A stretch of 64,000 bases of DNA, taken from assembly GCF_016598575.1 (NCBI RefSeq), contig NZ_CP066801.1:3596001-3660000 (forward strand), written 5' to 3'. Under the pieces are notes generated by a model. The model did no database searches. It worked only from the letters and a program-made list of their open reading frames with translations, and was not told the origin of the DNA. Source of the stretch: Streptomyces sp. HSG2 (GTDB lineage: Bacteria; Actinomycetota; Actinomycetes; Streptomycetales; Streptomycetaceae). Below are positions 1-8,163 of this stretch, one piece after another. How positions within the stretch are numbered: position 1 is the stretch's first letter; each line of letters starts with the position of its first letter. Made by a program: the position numbers and the translations under genes.

Positions 1-922
1 GCCGATCGGCGAGGCATGGGTCCAGGGCTCCAGGAACTTCGCCAACAAGATCTGGAACGCCACCCGTTTCGCCCTGATGAACGGCGCCACGGTCGAGGGT
101 CCCCTCCCCGAGGCCGCTCGGATGTCCTCCGCGGACCGCTGGATCCTCTCCCGGCTGAACGCGGTCGTGGCCGAGGTCGACGCGCTGTACGAGGACTTCC
201 AGTTCGCCAAGGTCTCCGACGCCTTGTTCCACTTCGCCTGGGACGAGGTCTTCGACTGGTACGTCGAGTTCTCCAAGACCACCTTCCAGGCGGCCGGCGA
301 GCCGGCCGAGGTGACCAGGCGCGTCCTCGGGGAGGTTCTCGACGTCACCCTGAGGCTGCTGCACCCGATCGTGCCCTTCGTCACCGAGACGCTGTGGACG
401 ACGCTCACGGGCGGCGAGTCGCTGGTCGTCGCCGCCTGGCCGACCGACTCCGGCTTCCGGGACGAGGCGGCGGAGGCCGAGATCGCGACCGTCCGGTCGG
501 TGATCACCGAGGTCCGCAGGTTCCGCGGCGATCAGGGACTCCAACCGGGCCAGCGGGTCCCGGCCCGGCTGTCCCTGGCCGACACGGCGCTGGCGCCGCA
601 CGAGGCCGCGATCCGTCAGATGCTGCGGCTCCGGCCGGAGGGTCCCTCCTTCACCGCGACGGCCACCTTGCCCGTCGCGGGCGTCGAGGTCGCGCTCGAC
701 CTCTCCGGCGCCATCGACGTGGCCGCCGAGCGCAAGCGGCTGGCCAAGGACCTCGCCGCGGCCGAGAAGGAGGAGGCGCAGGCCACCGCGAAGCTCGGCA
801 ACGAGGCCTTCCTCGCCAAGGCCCCCGGGCACGTGGTGGAGAAGATCCGCACCCGCCTGACCGGAGCGCGGGAGGCGAGTGTCAGGATCCGGTCGCAGTT
901 GGACGCCCTGCCGAAGGGCTGA
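1..922 (+). CDS. valS: Valyl-tRNA synthetase, 3' part
   Basis: This is the last 306 codons of valyl-tRNA synthetase; the start lies upstream of the window. The enzyme charges tRNA-Val with valine in the cytoplasm. The visible part begins with the conserved segment GSRNFANKIWNATRF that follows the catalytic fold. It continues through the helical anticodon-binding domain (FDWYVEFSKTTFQ) and ends in a charged arm of about 65 residues (AERKRLAKDLAAAEKEEAQA), the C-terminal coiled coil typical of bacterial ValS. The HIGH and KMSKS motifs are not in the window. A 142-bp gap separates it from folC. Confidence 0.95.
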   Translation, partial: PIGEAWVQGSRNFANKIWNATRFALMNGATVEGPLPEAARMSSADRWILSRLNAVVAEVDALYEDFQFAKVSDALFHFAWDEVFDWYVEFSKTTFQAAGEPAEVTRRVLGEVLDVTLRLLHPIVPFVTETLWTTLTGGESLVVAAWPTDSGFRDEAAEAEIATVRSVITEVRRFRGDQGLQPGQRVPARLSLADTALAPHEAAIRQMLRLRPEGPSFTATATLPVAGVEVALDLSGAIDVAAERKRLAKDLAAAEKEEAQATAKLGNEAFLAKAPGHVVEKIRTRLTGAREASVRIRSQLDALPKG

Positions 923-1052
923 GGCACGGGCCGAGGAAGGGGCGCGCCGGTCTTCCGGCGTCCCACGGCCTCGCCCCGGCCCCGGTTCGTCGGTCGTTTC
1001 GCCTGTGGTCAGGGCCCGTCCCCGGCCAGAGTGTCCACCTGCCGACGGTACG

Positions 1053-1064
1053 TAGACTGGCTCC
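1053..1064 (+). promoter_or_regulatory. Candidate -10 box of a leaderless folC transcript
   Basis: TAGACT at 1053-1058 lies six bases before the GTG start of folC. Transcription would therefore start at or next to the start codon, and there is no Shine-Dalgarno sequence between. A GTGTCC at about 1031-1036 is a weak -35 candidate. Confidence 0.45.
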
Positions 1065-2579
1065 GTGAGCGACATCCCCGGCAGCAACGACCAGCCCGAC
1101 CCCCTCGCCTCCTTCGAGGAGATCATCGAGGCCGAGACCGACCGCGACCCCGACCTCGCGGTCATCGAGGCCGGCAGCCGCACGCTGCGCGCCCAGAGCG
1201 GCCCGCGGCCCGCCGAGGTCCCGGGGCGTCCCGAGGACCCGGAGGTGGATCGGGCGCTGCGTGAGGTGGAGGCCGAGCTGGCCGGCCGCTGGGGCGAGAC
1301 CAAGCTGGAGCCGTCCGTGCGGCGGATCGCCGCCCTGATGGACGTACTCGGCGAGCCGCAGCGTTCGTACCCTTCCATCCACATCACCGGCACCAACGGC
1401 AAGACGTCCACGGCTCGCATGATCGAGGCTCTGCTGGGCGCCTTCGAGCTGCGCACCGGTCGGTACACCTCGCCCCACGTTCAGTCGGTCACCGAACGGA
1501 TCAGCCTGGACGGCGCGCCGGTCTCCGCCGAGCGTTTCGTCGAGACCTATCGGGACATCCGGCCGTACGTCGGGATGGTCGACGAGCGCGAGGAGTACCG
1601 CCTGTCGTTCTTCGAGGTGCTCACGGGGATGGCCTACGCGGCGTTCGCGGACGCTCCCGTCGACGTCGCCGTGGTCGAGGTCGGCATGGGCGGCAGCTGG
1701 GACGCCACCAACGTGATCGACGCGGACGTCGCCGTGGTCACGCCGATCGCCTTGGACCACACCGACCGGCTCGGGTCCACGCCCGCGGAGATCGCCGGGG
1801 AGAAGGGCGGCGTCGTAAAGCCGGGCGCGACGGTGATCATGGCGCAGCAGCCGGTGGACGCGGCGCAGGTGCTGTTGCGGCGGGCCGTGGAGGTGGACGC
1901 GACGGTTGCCCGTGAGGGGCTGGAGTTCGGTGTGATGTCCCGGCGCACGGCGGTCGGAGGCCAGTCGCTCACGCTGCGTGGCCTGGCCGGCGAGTACACG
2001 GACGTCTACCTGCCCCTGCACGGGGAGCATCAGGCGCACAACGCGGCGGTGGCGCTCGCGGCCGTGGAGGCGTTCTTCGGCGTCGGCGCGCGGCGGGCCG
2101 ATCCGCTCGACGCCGACATCGTGCGCGGGGCGTTCGCCACCGTGGCGTCCCCCGGGCGGCTGGAGGTGGTCCGGCGCTCGCCCACCGTGGTGCTGGACGC
2201 CGCGCACAATCCGGCGGGGGCGCGGGCAGCCGCCGCAGCCCTGGGCGAGGCGTTCCAGTTCAGCCGCCTGGTGGGCGTGGTGGGCGCGGGAGGCGACAAG
2301 GACGTGCGGGGCTTGCTGGAGGCGTTCGAACCGGTGTTCGCCGAGGTGGTCGTCACGCGGAACTCCAGTGATCGGGCGATGGACGCCGACGCGCTGGCGG
2401 CCGTCGCCGTCGAGGTGTTCGGCCCGGACCGGGTCCAGGTCGAGCCGCGTCTTCCGGACGCGCTGGAGGCCGCCATCACCCTGGCCGAGGAGGAGGGCGA
2501 GTTCGCCGGGGGCGGCGTGCTCGTCACCGGTTCCGTGATCACCGTCGGCGAGGCCCGACTGCTTCTGGGGAGAGGCTGA
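1065..2579 (+). CDS. folC: Bifunctional folylpolyglutamate/dihydrofolate synthase
   Basis: This cytoplasmic Mur-ligase-family enzyme (504 aa) adds glutamate to folates and, in the bifunctional form, to dihydropteroate. The ATP-binding loop GTNGKTS lies near residue 110. It is followed by family motifs such as VVEVGMGGSWDATN and, in the C-terminal ligase domain, VVLDAAHNPAGARAA. An acidic N-terminal extension of about 80 residues precedes the catalytic part, as is common in actinomycetes. The GTG at 1065 was chosen because a -10-like box sits six bases upstream. The next gene starts six bases after the stop and is probably co-transcribed. Confidence 0.93.
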   Translation: MSDIPGSNDQPDPLASFEEIIEAETDRDPDLAVIEAGSRTLRAQSGPRPAEVPGRPEDPEVDRALREVEAELAGRWGETKLEPSVRRIAALMDVLGEPQRSYPSIHITGTNGKTSTARMIEALLGAFELRTGRYTSPHVQSVTERISLDGAPVSAERFVETYRDIRPYVGMVDEREEYRLSFFEVLTGMAYAAFADAPVDVAVVEVGMGGSWDATNVIDADVAVVTPIALDHTDRLGSTPAEIAGEKGGVVKPGATVIMAQQPVDAAQVLLRRAVEVDATVAREGLEFGVMSRRTAVGGQSLTLRGLAGEYTDVYLPLHGEHQAHNAAVALAAVEAFFGVGARRADPLDADIVRGAFATVASPGRLEVVRRSPTVVLDAAHNPAGARAAAAALGEAFQFSRLVGVVGAGGDKDVRGLLEAFEPVFAEVVVTRNSSDRAMDADALAAVAVEVFGPDRVQVEPRLPDALEAAITLAEEEGEFAGGGVLVTGSVITVGEARLLLGRG

Positions 2580-2585
2580 CACCCT

Positions 2586-2933
2586 GTGCGCACGCTCTGT
2601 TCTTCGACCCTGATCGGCGAGTTCTTCGTCATCGGCTTCGCGGGGCTGGTGGCCATGAAGGACCCGGATCTGTCGATGGCGACGGTCTGGACGGTCGCCG
2701 GCGTCGCGATGTTCCTGTGTCTGGCGCTGTGCGCCGCGGTCACCCGGCCGTTCGGGGTGGCCCTCGGCTGGTTGTTGCAGGCCGCCCTGTTCGTGTCGGG
2801 ACTGGTGGTGCCGATGATGTTCGTCCTCGGTGTCATCTTCGGGGTGCTGTGGTGGGCCTCGGTGCACTACGGGCGCAAGATCGACGAGGCGAAGGCGCGG
2901 TTCGCCGAGGCGGCGTCGGCGGACGCCGCCTGA
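2586..2933 (+). CDS. DUF4233 family small membrane protein
   Basis: A 115-residue membrane protein of the actinobacterial DUF4233 family; its function is unknown. Three or four hydrophobic segments are visible: LIGEFFVIGFAGLVAM, VWTVAGVAMFLCLALCAAV, and a long one from ALGWLLQAALFV to VIFGVLWW. A short charged cytoplasmic tail follows. The GTG start lies six bases after the folC stop, with GGGGAGAGG at the end of folC as ribosome-binding site, so the two genes are probably translationally linked. Its constant position between folC and ndk is a synteny feature of actinomycetes and does not reveal its role. Confidence 0.85.
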   Translation: MRTLCSSTLIGEFFVIGFAGLVAMKDPDLSMATVWTVAGVAMFLCLALCAAVTRPFGVALGWLLQAALFVSGLVVPMMFVLGVIFGVLWWASVHYGRKIDEAKARFAEAASADAA

Positions 2934-2960
2934 CCCGCTCCCCGACACGCCCGGTAACCT
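2930..2960 (+). promoter_or_regulatory. Candidate ndk promoter
   Basis: CTGACC at 2930-2935 and TAACCT at 2955-2960 with a 19-bp spacer resemble a housekeeping (HrdB-type) promoter. Transcription would start about 30 bases before the ndk GTG. Confidence 0.4.
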
Positions 2961-2998
2961 CTGTCCTCACCCCGCACGTCCCCTCTCTAGGAGCCCTC

Positions 2999-3412
2999 GT
3001 GACCCAGCGCACCCTTGTCCTGCTCAAGCCCGACGCCGTGCGTCGGGGCCTGACCGGCGAGATCATCGGCCGTGTCGAGCGCAAGGCCGGCTGGCGGATC
3101 ACCGCGCTCGAACTGCGCACGCTCGACACCGAGACCCTCGAACTGCACTACGGGGAGCACAAGGGCAAGCCCTTCTACGAGCCGCTGCTCGCGTTCATGT
3201 CCTCGGGTCCCGTGGTGGCCATGATCGTCGAGGGGGAGCGGGTCATCGAGGGCGTGCGCACCCTGGCGGGGCCGACCGACCCGATCGCGGCGGCCCCCGG
3301 TTCCGTGCGCGGTGACTACGGGGTCATCGTCCGGGAGAACCTGATCCACGCCTCGGACTCGGAGGAGTCCGCCGAGCGCGAGCTGAAGATCTTCTTTCCC
3401 GGACGCGTCTGA
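2999..3412 (+). CDS. ndk: Nucleoside diphosphate kinase
   Basis: The enzyme transfers the gamma phosphate of ATP to nucleoside diphosphates through a phospho-histidine. The product of 137 residues, VTQRTLVLLKPDAVRRGL..., has the usual bacterial length. The histidine of NLIHASDS near residue 116 is the expected phosphate carrier. GTG at 2999 is preceded by TAGGAG eight bases upstream. The same frame stays open further upstream, but that part is not homologous to Ndk. Confidence 0.97.
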   Translation: MTQRTLVLLKPDAVRRGLTGEIIGRVERKAGWRITALELRTLDTETLELHYGEHKGKPFYEPLLAFMSSGPVVAMIVEGERVIEGVRTLAGPTDPIAAAPGSVRGDYGVIVRENLIHASDSEESAERELKIFFPGRV

Positions 3413-3693
3413 CGCTTCGGGAGTCCTCCTGACGGGGCGTCGCTGATGTCCCGTCAGGCGATATCGGTCCATGCGATCGCTCCCGTGTCACCCGGAAGGT
3501 GCCGATCGGGGGAACCTGTCACACGGTCGGCCTACTCCGCGGGCGAGGCGGCGCTTGATCTGCCGACAATGGCGAAGACCCTCGCGCGGTGTTCGTGAAA
3601 GCGCGTCTACGATGGAAGCATTCACGTCACAGCAGCCCACCTCGCCTACCTGAAAAGCCTTCAAAAGCTCCCGGGAAGGCCAGCCGAATCCTG
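3413..3693 (+). other. Intergenic region upstream of mreB
   Basis: This 281-bp region is less GC-rich than its surroundings. It must hold the mreB promoter or promoters. TACGAT at 3608-3613 is a possible -10 element and TTGATC at 3555-3560 a possible -35 element, but they are not suitably spaced to each other. No convincing gene is seen. Confidence 0.5.
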
Positions 3694-4725
3694 ATGGGGT
3701 ACTCAATGTCGTTCATCGGCCGTGACATGGCTGTCGACCTCGGGACCGCCAACACGCTGGTGTACGTCAGGGGTCGCGGGATCGTCCTCAACGAGCCGTC
3801 CGTCGTCGCGATCAACACCAACACCGGCGGCATCCTCGCGGTCGGCGCGGAAGCCAAGAAGATGATCGGCCGGACCCCCGGCAACATCGTCGCCGTGCGT
3901 CCGCTGAAGGACGGCGTCATCGCCGACTTCGAGATCACGGAGCGGATGCTCCGGTACTTCATTCTGAAGATCCACAAGCGCCGGTATCTGGCGCGCCCGC
4001 GGGTCGTCGTCTGTGTGCCCTCGGGGATCACCGGGGTCGAGCGTCGTGCCGTGATCGAGGCTTCCTCGCAGGCGGGCGCGCGGCAGGTGCACATCATCGA
4101 GGAGCCGATGGCCGCCGCCATCGGCTCGGGGCTCCCGGTCCACGAGGCCACCGGCAACATGGTGGTGGACATCGGCGGCGGCACCACGGAGGTCGCGGTC
4201 ATCTCCCTGGGCGGGATCGTCACCGCGCAGTCCATCCGGGTCGCCGGGGACGAACTCGACAACGCGATCATCCAGCACGTGAAGAAGGAGTACTCCCTCC
4301 TGCTCGGCGAGCGGACGGCCGAGCAGATCAAGATCACGATCGGTTCCGCCTACGACCTTGAGGCCGACGAGCACACCGAGATCCGCGGCCGGGACCTGGT
4401 CTCCGGGCTGCCCAAGACCGTCGTGATCTCCGCCGCCGAGGTCCGCAAGGCGATCGAGGAACCGGTCAACGCCGTCGTCGACGCCGTGAAGACCACCCTG
4501 GACAAGTGTCCGCCGGAGCTGTCCGGCGACATCATGGACCGGGGCATCGTCCTGACCGGCGGCGGTGCCCTGCTGCGCGGCCTCGACGAGCGGCTGCGCC
4601 GGGAGACCGGCATGCCGATCCACATCGCCGAGGACCCGCTGGACAGCGTGGCGTTGGGTTCCGGCAAGTGCGTGGAGGAGTTCGAAGCCCTCCAGCAGGT
4701 GCTGGACGCCCAGCCCCGCAGATGA
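3694..4725 (+). CDS. mreB: Rod-shape/spore-wall actin homologue MreB
   Basis: A bacterial actin-fold ATPase that polymerises beneath the membrane and positions wall synthesis; in Streptomyces it matters mainly for spore walls. Actin-family signatures are present: [10 protein letters not shown] (phosphate 1), [18 protein letters not shown] (phosphate 2) and [16 protein letters not shown] (adenosine). I place the start at ATG 3694 ([12 protein letters not shown], 343 aa). ATG 3706 (MSFIGRDM) is equally possible because neither has a strong ribosome-binding site. First gene of the mre cluster. Confidence 0.96.
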   Translation: MGYSMSFIGRDMAVDLGTANTLVYVRGRGIVLNEPSVVAINTNTGGILAVGAEAKKMIGRTPGNIVAVRPLKDGVIADFEITERMLRYFILKIHKRRYLARPRVVVCVPSGITGVERRAVIEASSQAGARQVHIIEEPMAAAIGSGLPVHEATGNMVVDIGGGTTEVAVISLGGIVTAQSIRVAGDELDNAIIQHVKKEYSLLLGERTAEQIKITIGSAYDLEADEHTEIRGRDLVSGLPKTVVISAAEVRKAIEEPVNAVVDAVKTTLDKCPPELSGDIMDRGIVLTGGGALLRGLDERLRRETGMPIHIAEDPLDSVALGSGKCVEEFEALQQVLDAQPRR

Positions 4726-4740
4726 CCCGGCACGCCGGCC

Positions 4741-4774
4741 CCGCCGTACGAGACGGTGTCCGCTCGTACGGCGG
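4741..4774 (+). terminator. Perfect 12-bp hairpin between mreB and mreC
   Basis: CCGCCGTACGAG (4741-4752) is exactly complementary to CTCGTACGGCGG (4763-4774) with a 10-base loop. It begins 16 bases after the mreB stop. There is no T-tract, but such hairpins commonly terminate or attenuate in Streptomyces, which would make mreB partly monocistronic. Confidence 0.6.
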
Positions 4775-4878
4775 ACCCTTGGCATAGCGTCCGGAGCGCC
4801 GGCCCGTCGCCCGATCGAAGCCCTGTCCGACACCGACGAGTTTCCCGAATTCCGACGAGGAAGGCACGGCCGCCGCAC

Positions 4879-5835
4879 GTGAGGGACACGAAAGAGAGCC
4901 GGCTGCTCCTGGTGCTGTTGATCGCCGTATCGTTCGCGCTGATCACGGTGGACATCCGCGGCGGGGAGGACTCGCCGGTCGACGGAGCGCGCCGGGTCGC
5001 GGCCTCCGTGCTCGGCCCGATCGAGAACGGCGTGTCCGCGGCGGTCGACCCCGTCGGCAACGCGGTGGCGGCGGTCCGGGGCTCGGGTGACCGACACGAC
5101 CGGCTGGCGCTGCTGGAGCGACAGAACACCGCGCTCAAGGCCCGACTGGGCAGCGACGAGCGCGGACGCAGCCGCCTGGCCCAGCTGGAGGCGCTGCTGA
5201 AGACCGCCGGGAAGGGCCAGTACGGCATCAAGGGAGCCCAGGTCACCGCCATAGGGGCGGCCCAGGGCTTCTCCTGGACGGTCACCATTGACGCGGGCTC
5301 CGAGGACGGTATCGAACGCGACATGACCGTGCTCAACGGGGACGGTCTCGTCGGGCGGGTGACGACGGTCGGTCCGACGGCGTCGACGGTCCTGCTCGCC
5401 ACCGATCCCGACTTCACCGTCGGTACCCGGATGGAGTCCGGCGACGAACTGGGGTTCGCGTCCGGACAGGGGGACCGCCCGCTGCGCGTCGAGCTGCTCA
5501 ACGGCCGTGCCGAGGTGGAGAAGGGGGACCGACTGGTCACCTTCGGGTCCCAGGCCGACAAGCCGTTCGTGCCCGGAGTGCCGGTCGGCGTCGTCAGCCG
5601 TGTCGATCCCTCGGGCGGCGACCTCACCCGCACCCTCTACGTCACCCCCTACGTCTCCTTCACCACACTCGACATCGTCGGCGTCGTCGTCCAGGCGCCC
5701 GAGAAGGACCCGAGGGACACGGTGCTGCCCGACAAGCCCGAACCGACCCCCGTGCCGACGGTGACGGTGACCGCCACGCCGTCCGCCGGAGAGCCGGTCG
5801 ACGGCACGCTGCCCGCCGGGCAGCCCGAGCGGTAG
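4879..5835 (+). CDS. mreC: Rod-shape-determining protein MreC
   Basis: A bitopic membrane protein that links MreB to the extracytoplasmic wall-synthesis enzymes. The product (318 aa) begins VRDTKESRLLLVLLIAVSFA, so a single transmembrane segment lies at about residues 8-24. A coiled coil (LALLERQNTALKARLGSDERGRSRL, abbreviated here as LALLERQNTALKARL onward) near residues 75-110 and the beta-rich MreC domain follow (GFSWTVTIDAGSEDGIERDM). The C-terminus is Pro/Thr-rich. GTG 4879 was chosen because Streptomyces homologues begin exactly here; the frame is open further upstream but without homology. Confidence 0.95.
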   Translation: MRDTKESRLLLVLLIAVSFALITVDIRGGEDSPVDGARRVAASVLGPIENGVSAAVDPVGNAVAAVRGSGDRHDRLALLERQNTALKARLGSDERGRSRLAQLEALLKTAGKGQYGIKGAQVTAIGAAQGFSWTVTIDAGSEDGIERDMTVLNGDGLVGRVTTVGPTASTVLLATDPDFTVGTRMESGDELGFASGQGDRPLRVELLNGRAEVEKGDRLVTFGSQADKPFVPGVPVGVVSRVDPSGGDLTRTLYVTPYVSFTTLDIVGVVVQAPEKDPRDTVLPDKPEPTPVPTVTVTATPSAGEPVDGTLPAGQPER

Positions 5836-5847
5836 GGGCACCAGATC

Positions 5848-6519
5848 ATGCGCGTCAATCGAATCCTGCTCTCCTCCTCCCTGGTGGTCGTCGCCCTGGT
5901 GCTCCAGGTCAGCGTCCTCGCCAGGCTGCACCTCCCGGGTGCCGTGCCGGACCTGCTGCTGCTCACGGTCCTCGGACTCGCCCTGGCCTACGGCCATGTC
6001 GGCGGCGCCCTCGTGGGTTTCGGCGCCGGACTCCTCGCCGACCTCGCCCCGCCCGCCGACCACGCCGTCGGCCGGTACGCCCTGGTGCTGAGCGTCGTCG
6101 GCTACCTCGCCGGGCTCTTCCGCCCGGAGAACGGCCGACTGAAGTCGGCGTCCGGCCCGTTGACGACGGTGGTCGCGGCGGCCGTCGGCTCCACCCTGCT
6201 GCACGCCGGCGTCGGCATGCTCGTGGGCGACACCGCGGCACAGCACGTGGGACTCGCCGGGCTGCTGTTCACCGCCACGCTCTACGACCTCCTGCTCGCG
6301 CCGTTCGTGATCCCCGGGGTCATGGCCTTGGCCCGGCGCGCCGAGAACGATCCGCTGTCCGAGACCGGGGCGGCGGGCCCGGGGCCCGACGTCTCGGCCG
6401 CTTGGTCCGCCTCGGGTACCGGGATGCGTGTCGGTGGTCGGCGTGGCGGCCTGCGCGCCAGGATGGTCCGGGCCCGGGTGGCAAGAGCCGGGCGGATCAA
6501 GGGGGTCAAGCGGCCGTGA
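5848..6519 (+). CDS. mreD: Rod-shape-determining membrane protein MreD
   Basis: A 223-residue integral membrane protein, partner of MreC in the elongation/spore-wall complex. Hydrophobic segments are visible from residue 6 onward (ILLSSSLVVVALVLQVSVLA, LLLLTVLGLALAYGHV, and others), giving about five helices, followed by a basic tail of about 50 residues (RMVRARVARAGRIKGVKRP). ATG 5848 lies 12 bases after the mreC stop. In other Streptomyces mrdA follows directly; here a mobile element intervenes. Confidence 0.93.
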   Translation: MRVNRILLSSSLVVVALVLQVSVLARLHLPGAVPDLLLLTVLGLALAYGHVGGALVGFGAGLLADLAPPADHAVGRYALVLSVVGYLAGLFRPENGRLKSASGPLTTVVAAAVGSTLLHAGVGMLVGDTAAQHVGLAGLLFTATLYDLLLAPFVIPGVMALARRAENDPLSETGAAGPGPDVSAAWSASGTGMRVGGRRGGLRARMVRARVARAGRIKGVKRP

Positions 6520-6623
6520 CAGCAGCGTCGTTCACCGGGTGCCGCCCCGCGGGGGGAACTCCGCGCGGGCGGACCGGCGTTCCTCACCCGTACGCACGCA
6601 CGCACCCGTCACGTCCGCGCGCC

Positions 6624-6760
6624 GAGCGGGGGAGGCAGCCGCATTGACATCCTCCCCGCCCTAAAGGACGGGGATTCCTGGCTCACGTTGGCTGGGGACC
6701 AGCGGTCCGCCGGCTCTTACACGATCGGCACCAGCCGGGTTGAGACCAGCCCGGACGAGC
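6624..6760 (-). ncRNA. Putative TnpB omega-RNA (scaffold and guide)
   Basis: By analogy with known TnpB systems, the transcript from the end of tnpB through the right-end hairpin would be the scaffold, and the flanking 16-20 bases the guide. Reading the minus strand from 6642, the guide would begin GCGGCTGCCTCCCCC, which is the mreD-mrdA junction itself. The limits are inferred, not seen. Confidence 0.35.
6654..6673 (-). repeat. Subterminal hairpin at the tnpB 3' end (RE side)
   Basis: CCCCGCCC, loop TAAA, then GGACGGGG: an 8-bp stem with one C/A mismatch that becomes a G-U pair in minus-strand RNA. The TAG stop of tnpB (plus positions 6661-6663) lies inside the stem. In this family the structure is both the transposon right end and the 3' part of the guide RNA scaffold. 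Confidence 0.7.
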
Positions 6761-7908
6761 ATCACGCGGGCGGAGTTCTTGTCTCTGGGGGATACGACTC
6801 CGCACGCGGTGCAGGTGTAGGTACGTTCGGAAAGAGGAAGTGCGTGCTTGGTTCTCGCTCCGCACGCCGCGCAGTCCATGGTGGTGTGCGCGGGATGCAC
6901 GAGATGGATGTCCCGTGCGTGTTTGCGGCCCATCTCGATCAGGGCCGTCTTGGTGGCGCCGATCGCCGCGTCGGCGGCTTTGCGGGCCATGGTGGTACGG
7001 CTGAGGAACTTCGGGCGGAAGTCCTCGACGGCGATCGCGTCGTGGTCGGTCACGACGGACTTGGCCCACTTGCGGCCGGTGTCCTGGCGTTGCCGGGCGA
7101 CCTTCTTGTGCACCTTGGCGGTCTGCCGCCGCGCCTGCCGGTAGCCCTTGGACGCTGCCTGTCCCTTGGCGGGGCGGCGGCGGGCCATCATCCGCTGGTA
7201 GTGGGCAAGGCGCTGCGCGGCATTCTCGCCGTGTTCGGCGTGGGGGAGGTCGTGGGCCTCGGATGTGGTGGTGGCGGTCTCCTTGGCCCCCCAGTCCACG
7301 CCCAGCACGCGTCCCGTGGCGGGGAGCGGCCGCACCTCGGTGGCGACGACGAACGACGCGTACCAGTGCCCCAAGGAGTCCTGGTGGACGCGCACCGAGG
7401 TGGGCGCGGCCGGGAGGTCGCGGGACCACACCACGGTCAAGGCGATGCCGCCCGCGACGTGCAGGCGGCCGTCCTTCAACCGGAACCCGCGCTGCGTGTA
7501 GTTCAGCGTGGGCAGCGCGTCCCGCTTCCGCTTGATACGGGGCATCCCGGCGCGCTGCCGGAGCGGCAGCCCGGCCTTGATGTCCTTGAGTGCCTTTGTG
7601 CGGGACTTGGCGAAATCGCGGATGGTCTGCTGCTGCGGCACCGACGCGCCCTCACGCAGCCACGACATGGCGTTGCGGGCCTCGGTCAGCATCTTGTCCA
7701 GCTGCGCCGGACCGCACGTCACCTTGTCGTCCGGGTTGGCGCGGTTCGCGGCGTGGACCTTGCGGGACATGGCCACGCACTCGTTCCACACCCACCGGCA
7801 GCGCGCCCACTCGGCGAGCAGCCCGGTGCGGGCGGTCGACGACACGCGAAGCCGGTAGGTGTACCGGGCATGCCCGGTATCCCCCGAAACCTTCTGCCAT
7901 GTCGTCAT
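6661..7908 (-). CDS. tnpB: RNA-guided nuclease TnpB (IS605 OrfB family)
   Basis: A TnpB/OrfB protein of 415 aa. TnpB is an RNA-guided DNA endonuclease that promotes retention of IS200/IS605 elements. The RuvC catalytic triad appears intact: Asp205 (GVDWGAKE), Glu295 (AIAVEDF) and Asp376 (SPRDKNSA). A zinc ribbon is formed by Cys346/Cys349 (CAACG) and Cys366/Cys369 (CTACG). The N-terminal part (WVWNECVAMSRK) matches the helix-turn-helix/OrfB N-terminal region. The start ATG has AAGGTGA as ribbon-binding-site equivalent six bases upstream. The stop lies inside the right-end hairpin. It reads against the mre operon. Nothing in the sequence indicates inactivation. Confidence 0.9.
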   Translation of the reverse strand: MTTWQKVSGDTGHARYTYRLRVSSTARTGLLAEWARCRWVWNECVAMSRKVHAANRANPDDKVTCGPAQLDKMLTEARNAMSWLREGASVPQQQTIRDFAKSRTKALKDIKAGLPLRQRAGMPRIKRKRDALPTLNYTQRGFRLKDGRLHVAGGIALTVVWSRDLPAAPTSVRVHQDSLGHWYASFVVATEVRPLPATGRVLGVDWGAKETATTTSEAHDLPHAEHGENAAQRLAHYQRMMARRRPAKGQAASKGYRQARRQTAKVHKKVARQRQDTGRKWAKSVVTDHDAIAVEDFRPKFLSRTTMARKAADAAIGATKTALIEMGRKHARDIHLVHPAHTTMDCAACGARTKHALPLSERTYTCTACGVVSPRDKNSARVMLVRAGLNPAGADRVRAGGPLVPSQREPGIPVL

Positions 7909-7958
7909 GGTGTCACCTTACCACCGGTTGACCACTCGAAATCCACTACTCTGGGGTC
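7909..7958. promoter_or_regulatory. Divergent promoter/operator region between tnpB and the Arc-like gene
   Basis: Fifty bases separate the two divergent start codons. TACTCT (7947-7952) lies six bases before the Arc-like ATG, suggesting a leaderless transcript. TTGACC (7928-7933) is too close to it for a normal -35. This short shared region is the obvious candidate binding site for the Arc-like protein. Confidence 0.4.
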
Positions 7959-8117
7959 ATGGATGAAGAGAAGCGCATCACGCTCCGCCTGCCCGCCGAC
8001 CTGCACGAGTGGCTGGTCACTCAGGCCAGGTCCGCCCGCAGGTCCCTCAACTCCGAGATCGTTTACCGGCTGGAGGTCGAGCGCGACATCTCCGTGGCCG
8101 ACGCCGAATCGCCCTGA
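7959..8117 (+). CDS. Arc-like ribbon-helix-helix DNA-binding protein
   Basis: A 52-residue protein too short to be obvious in gene calling. It begins MDEEKRITLRLPADLHEWL and continues with a RSLNSEIVYRLE segment. This is the Arc/MetJ fold: a beta strand (RITLRLP), then two helices, with the SLNSEI pattern found in phage Arc repressor. It would act as a dimer binding operator DNA. It is divergent from tnpB with a 50-bp shared promoter region and ends in a hairpin terminator, so it looks like a cargo regulator of the element, possibly controlling tnpB. It probably has a leaderless start. Confidence 0.75.
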   Translation: MDEEKRITLRLPADLHEWLVTQARSARRSLNSEIVYRLEVERDISVADAESP

Positions 8118-8133
8118 CGGCGATTCGGCTTTC
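8103..8133 (+). terminator. Intrinsic terminator overlapping the Arc-like stop codon
   Basis: GCCGAATCGCC (8103-8113) and GGCGATTCGGC (8119-8129) form a perfect 11-bp stem with loop CTGAC, followed by TTTCCC. The gene's TGA stop is at 8115-8117, inside the loop. Confidence 0.75.
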
Positions 8134-8163
8134 CCTACCCTGCTCCGCAGGAGTCCGATTCCT

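Noticed and set aside
2717..2998. Upstream extension of ndk by 94 codons
   Set aside because: It overlaps the DUF4233 gene in another frame; Ndk is 137 aa in the family and GTG 2999 has a proper ribosome-binding site.
6661..7908. TnpB as a nuclease-dead repressor (TldR-like)
   Set aside because: All three RuvC acidic residues and all four zinc-ribbon cysteines are present, so an active nuclease is the simpler reading.
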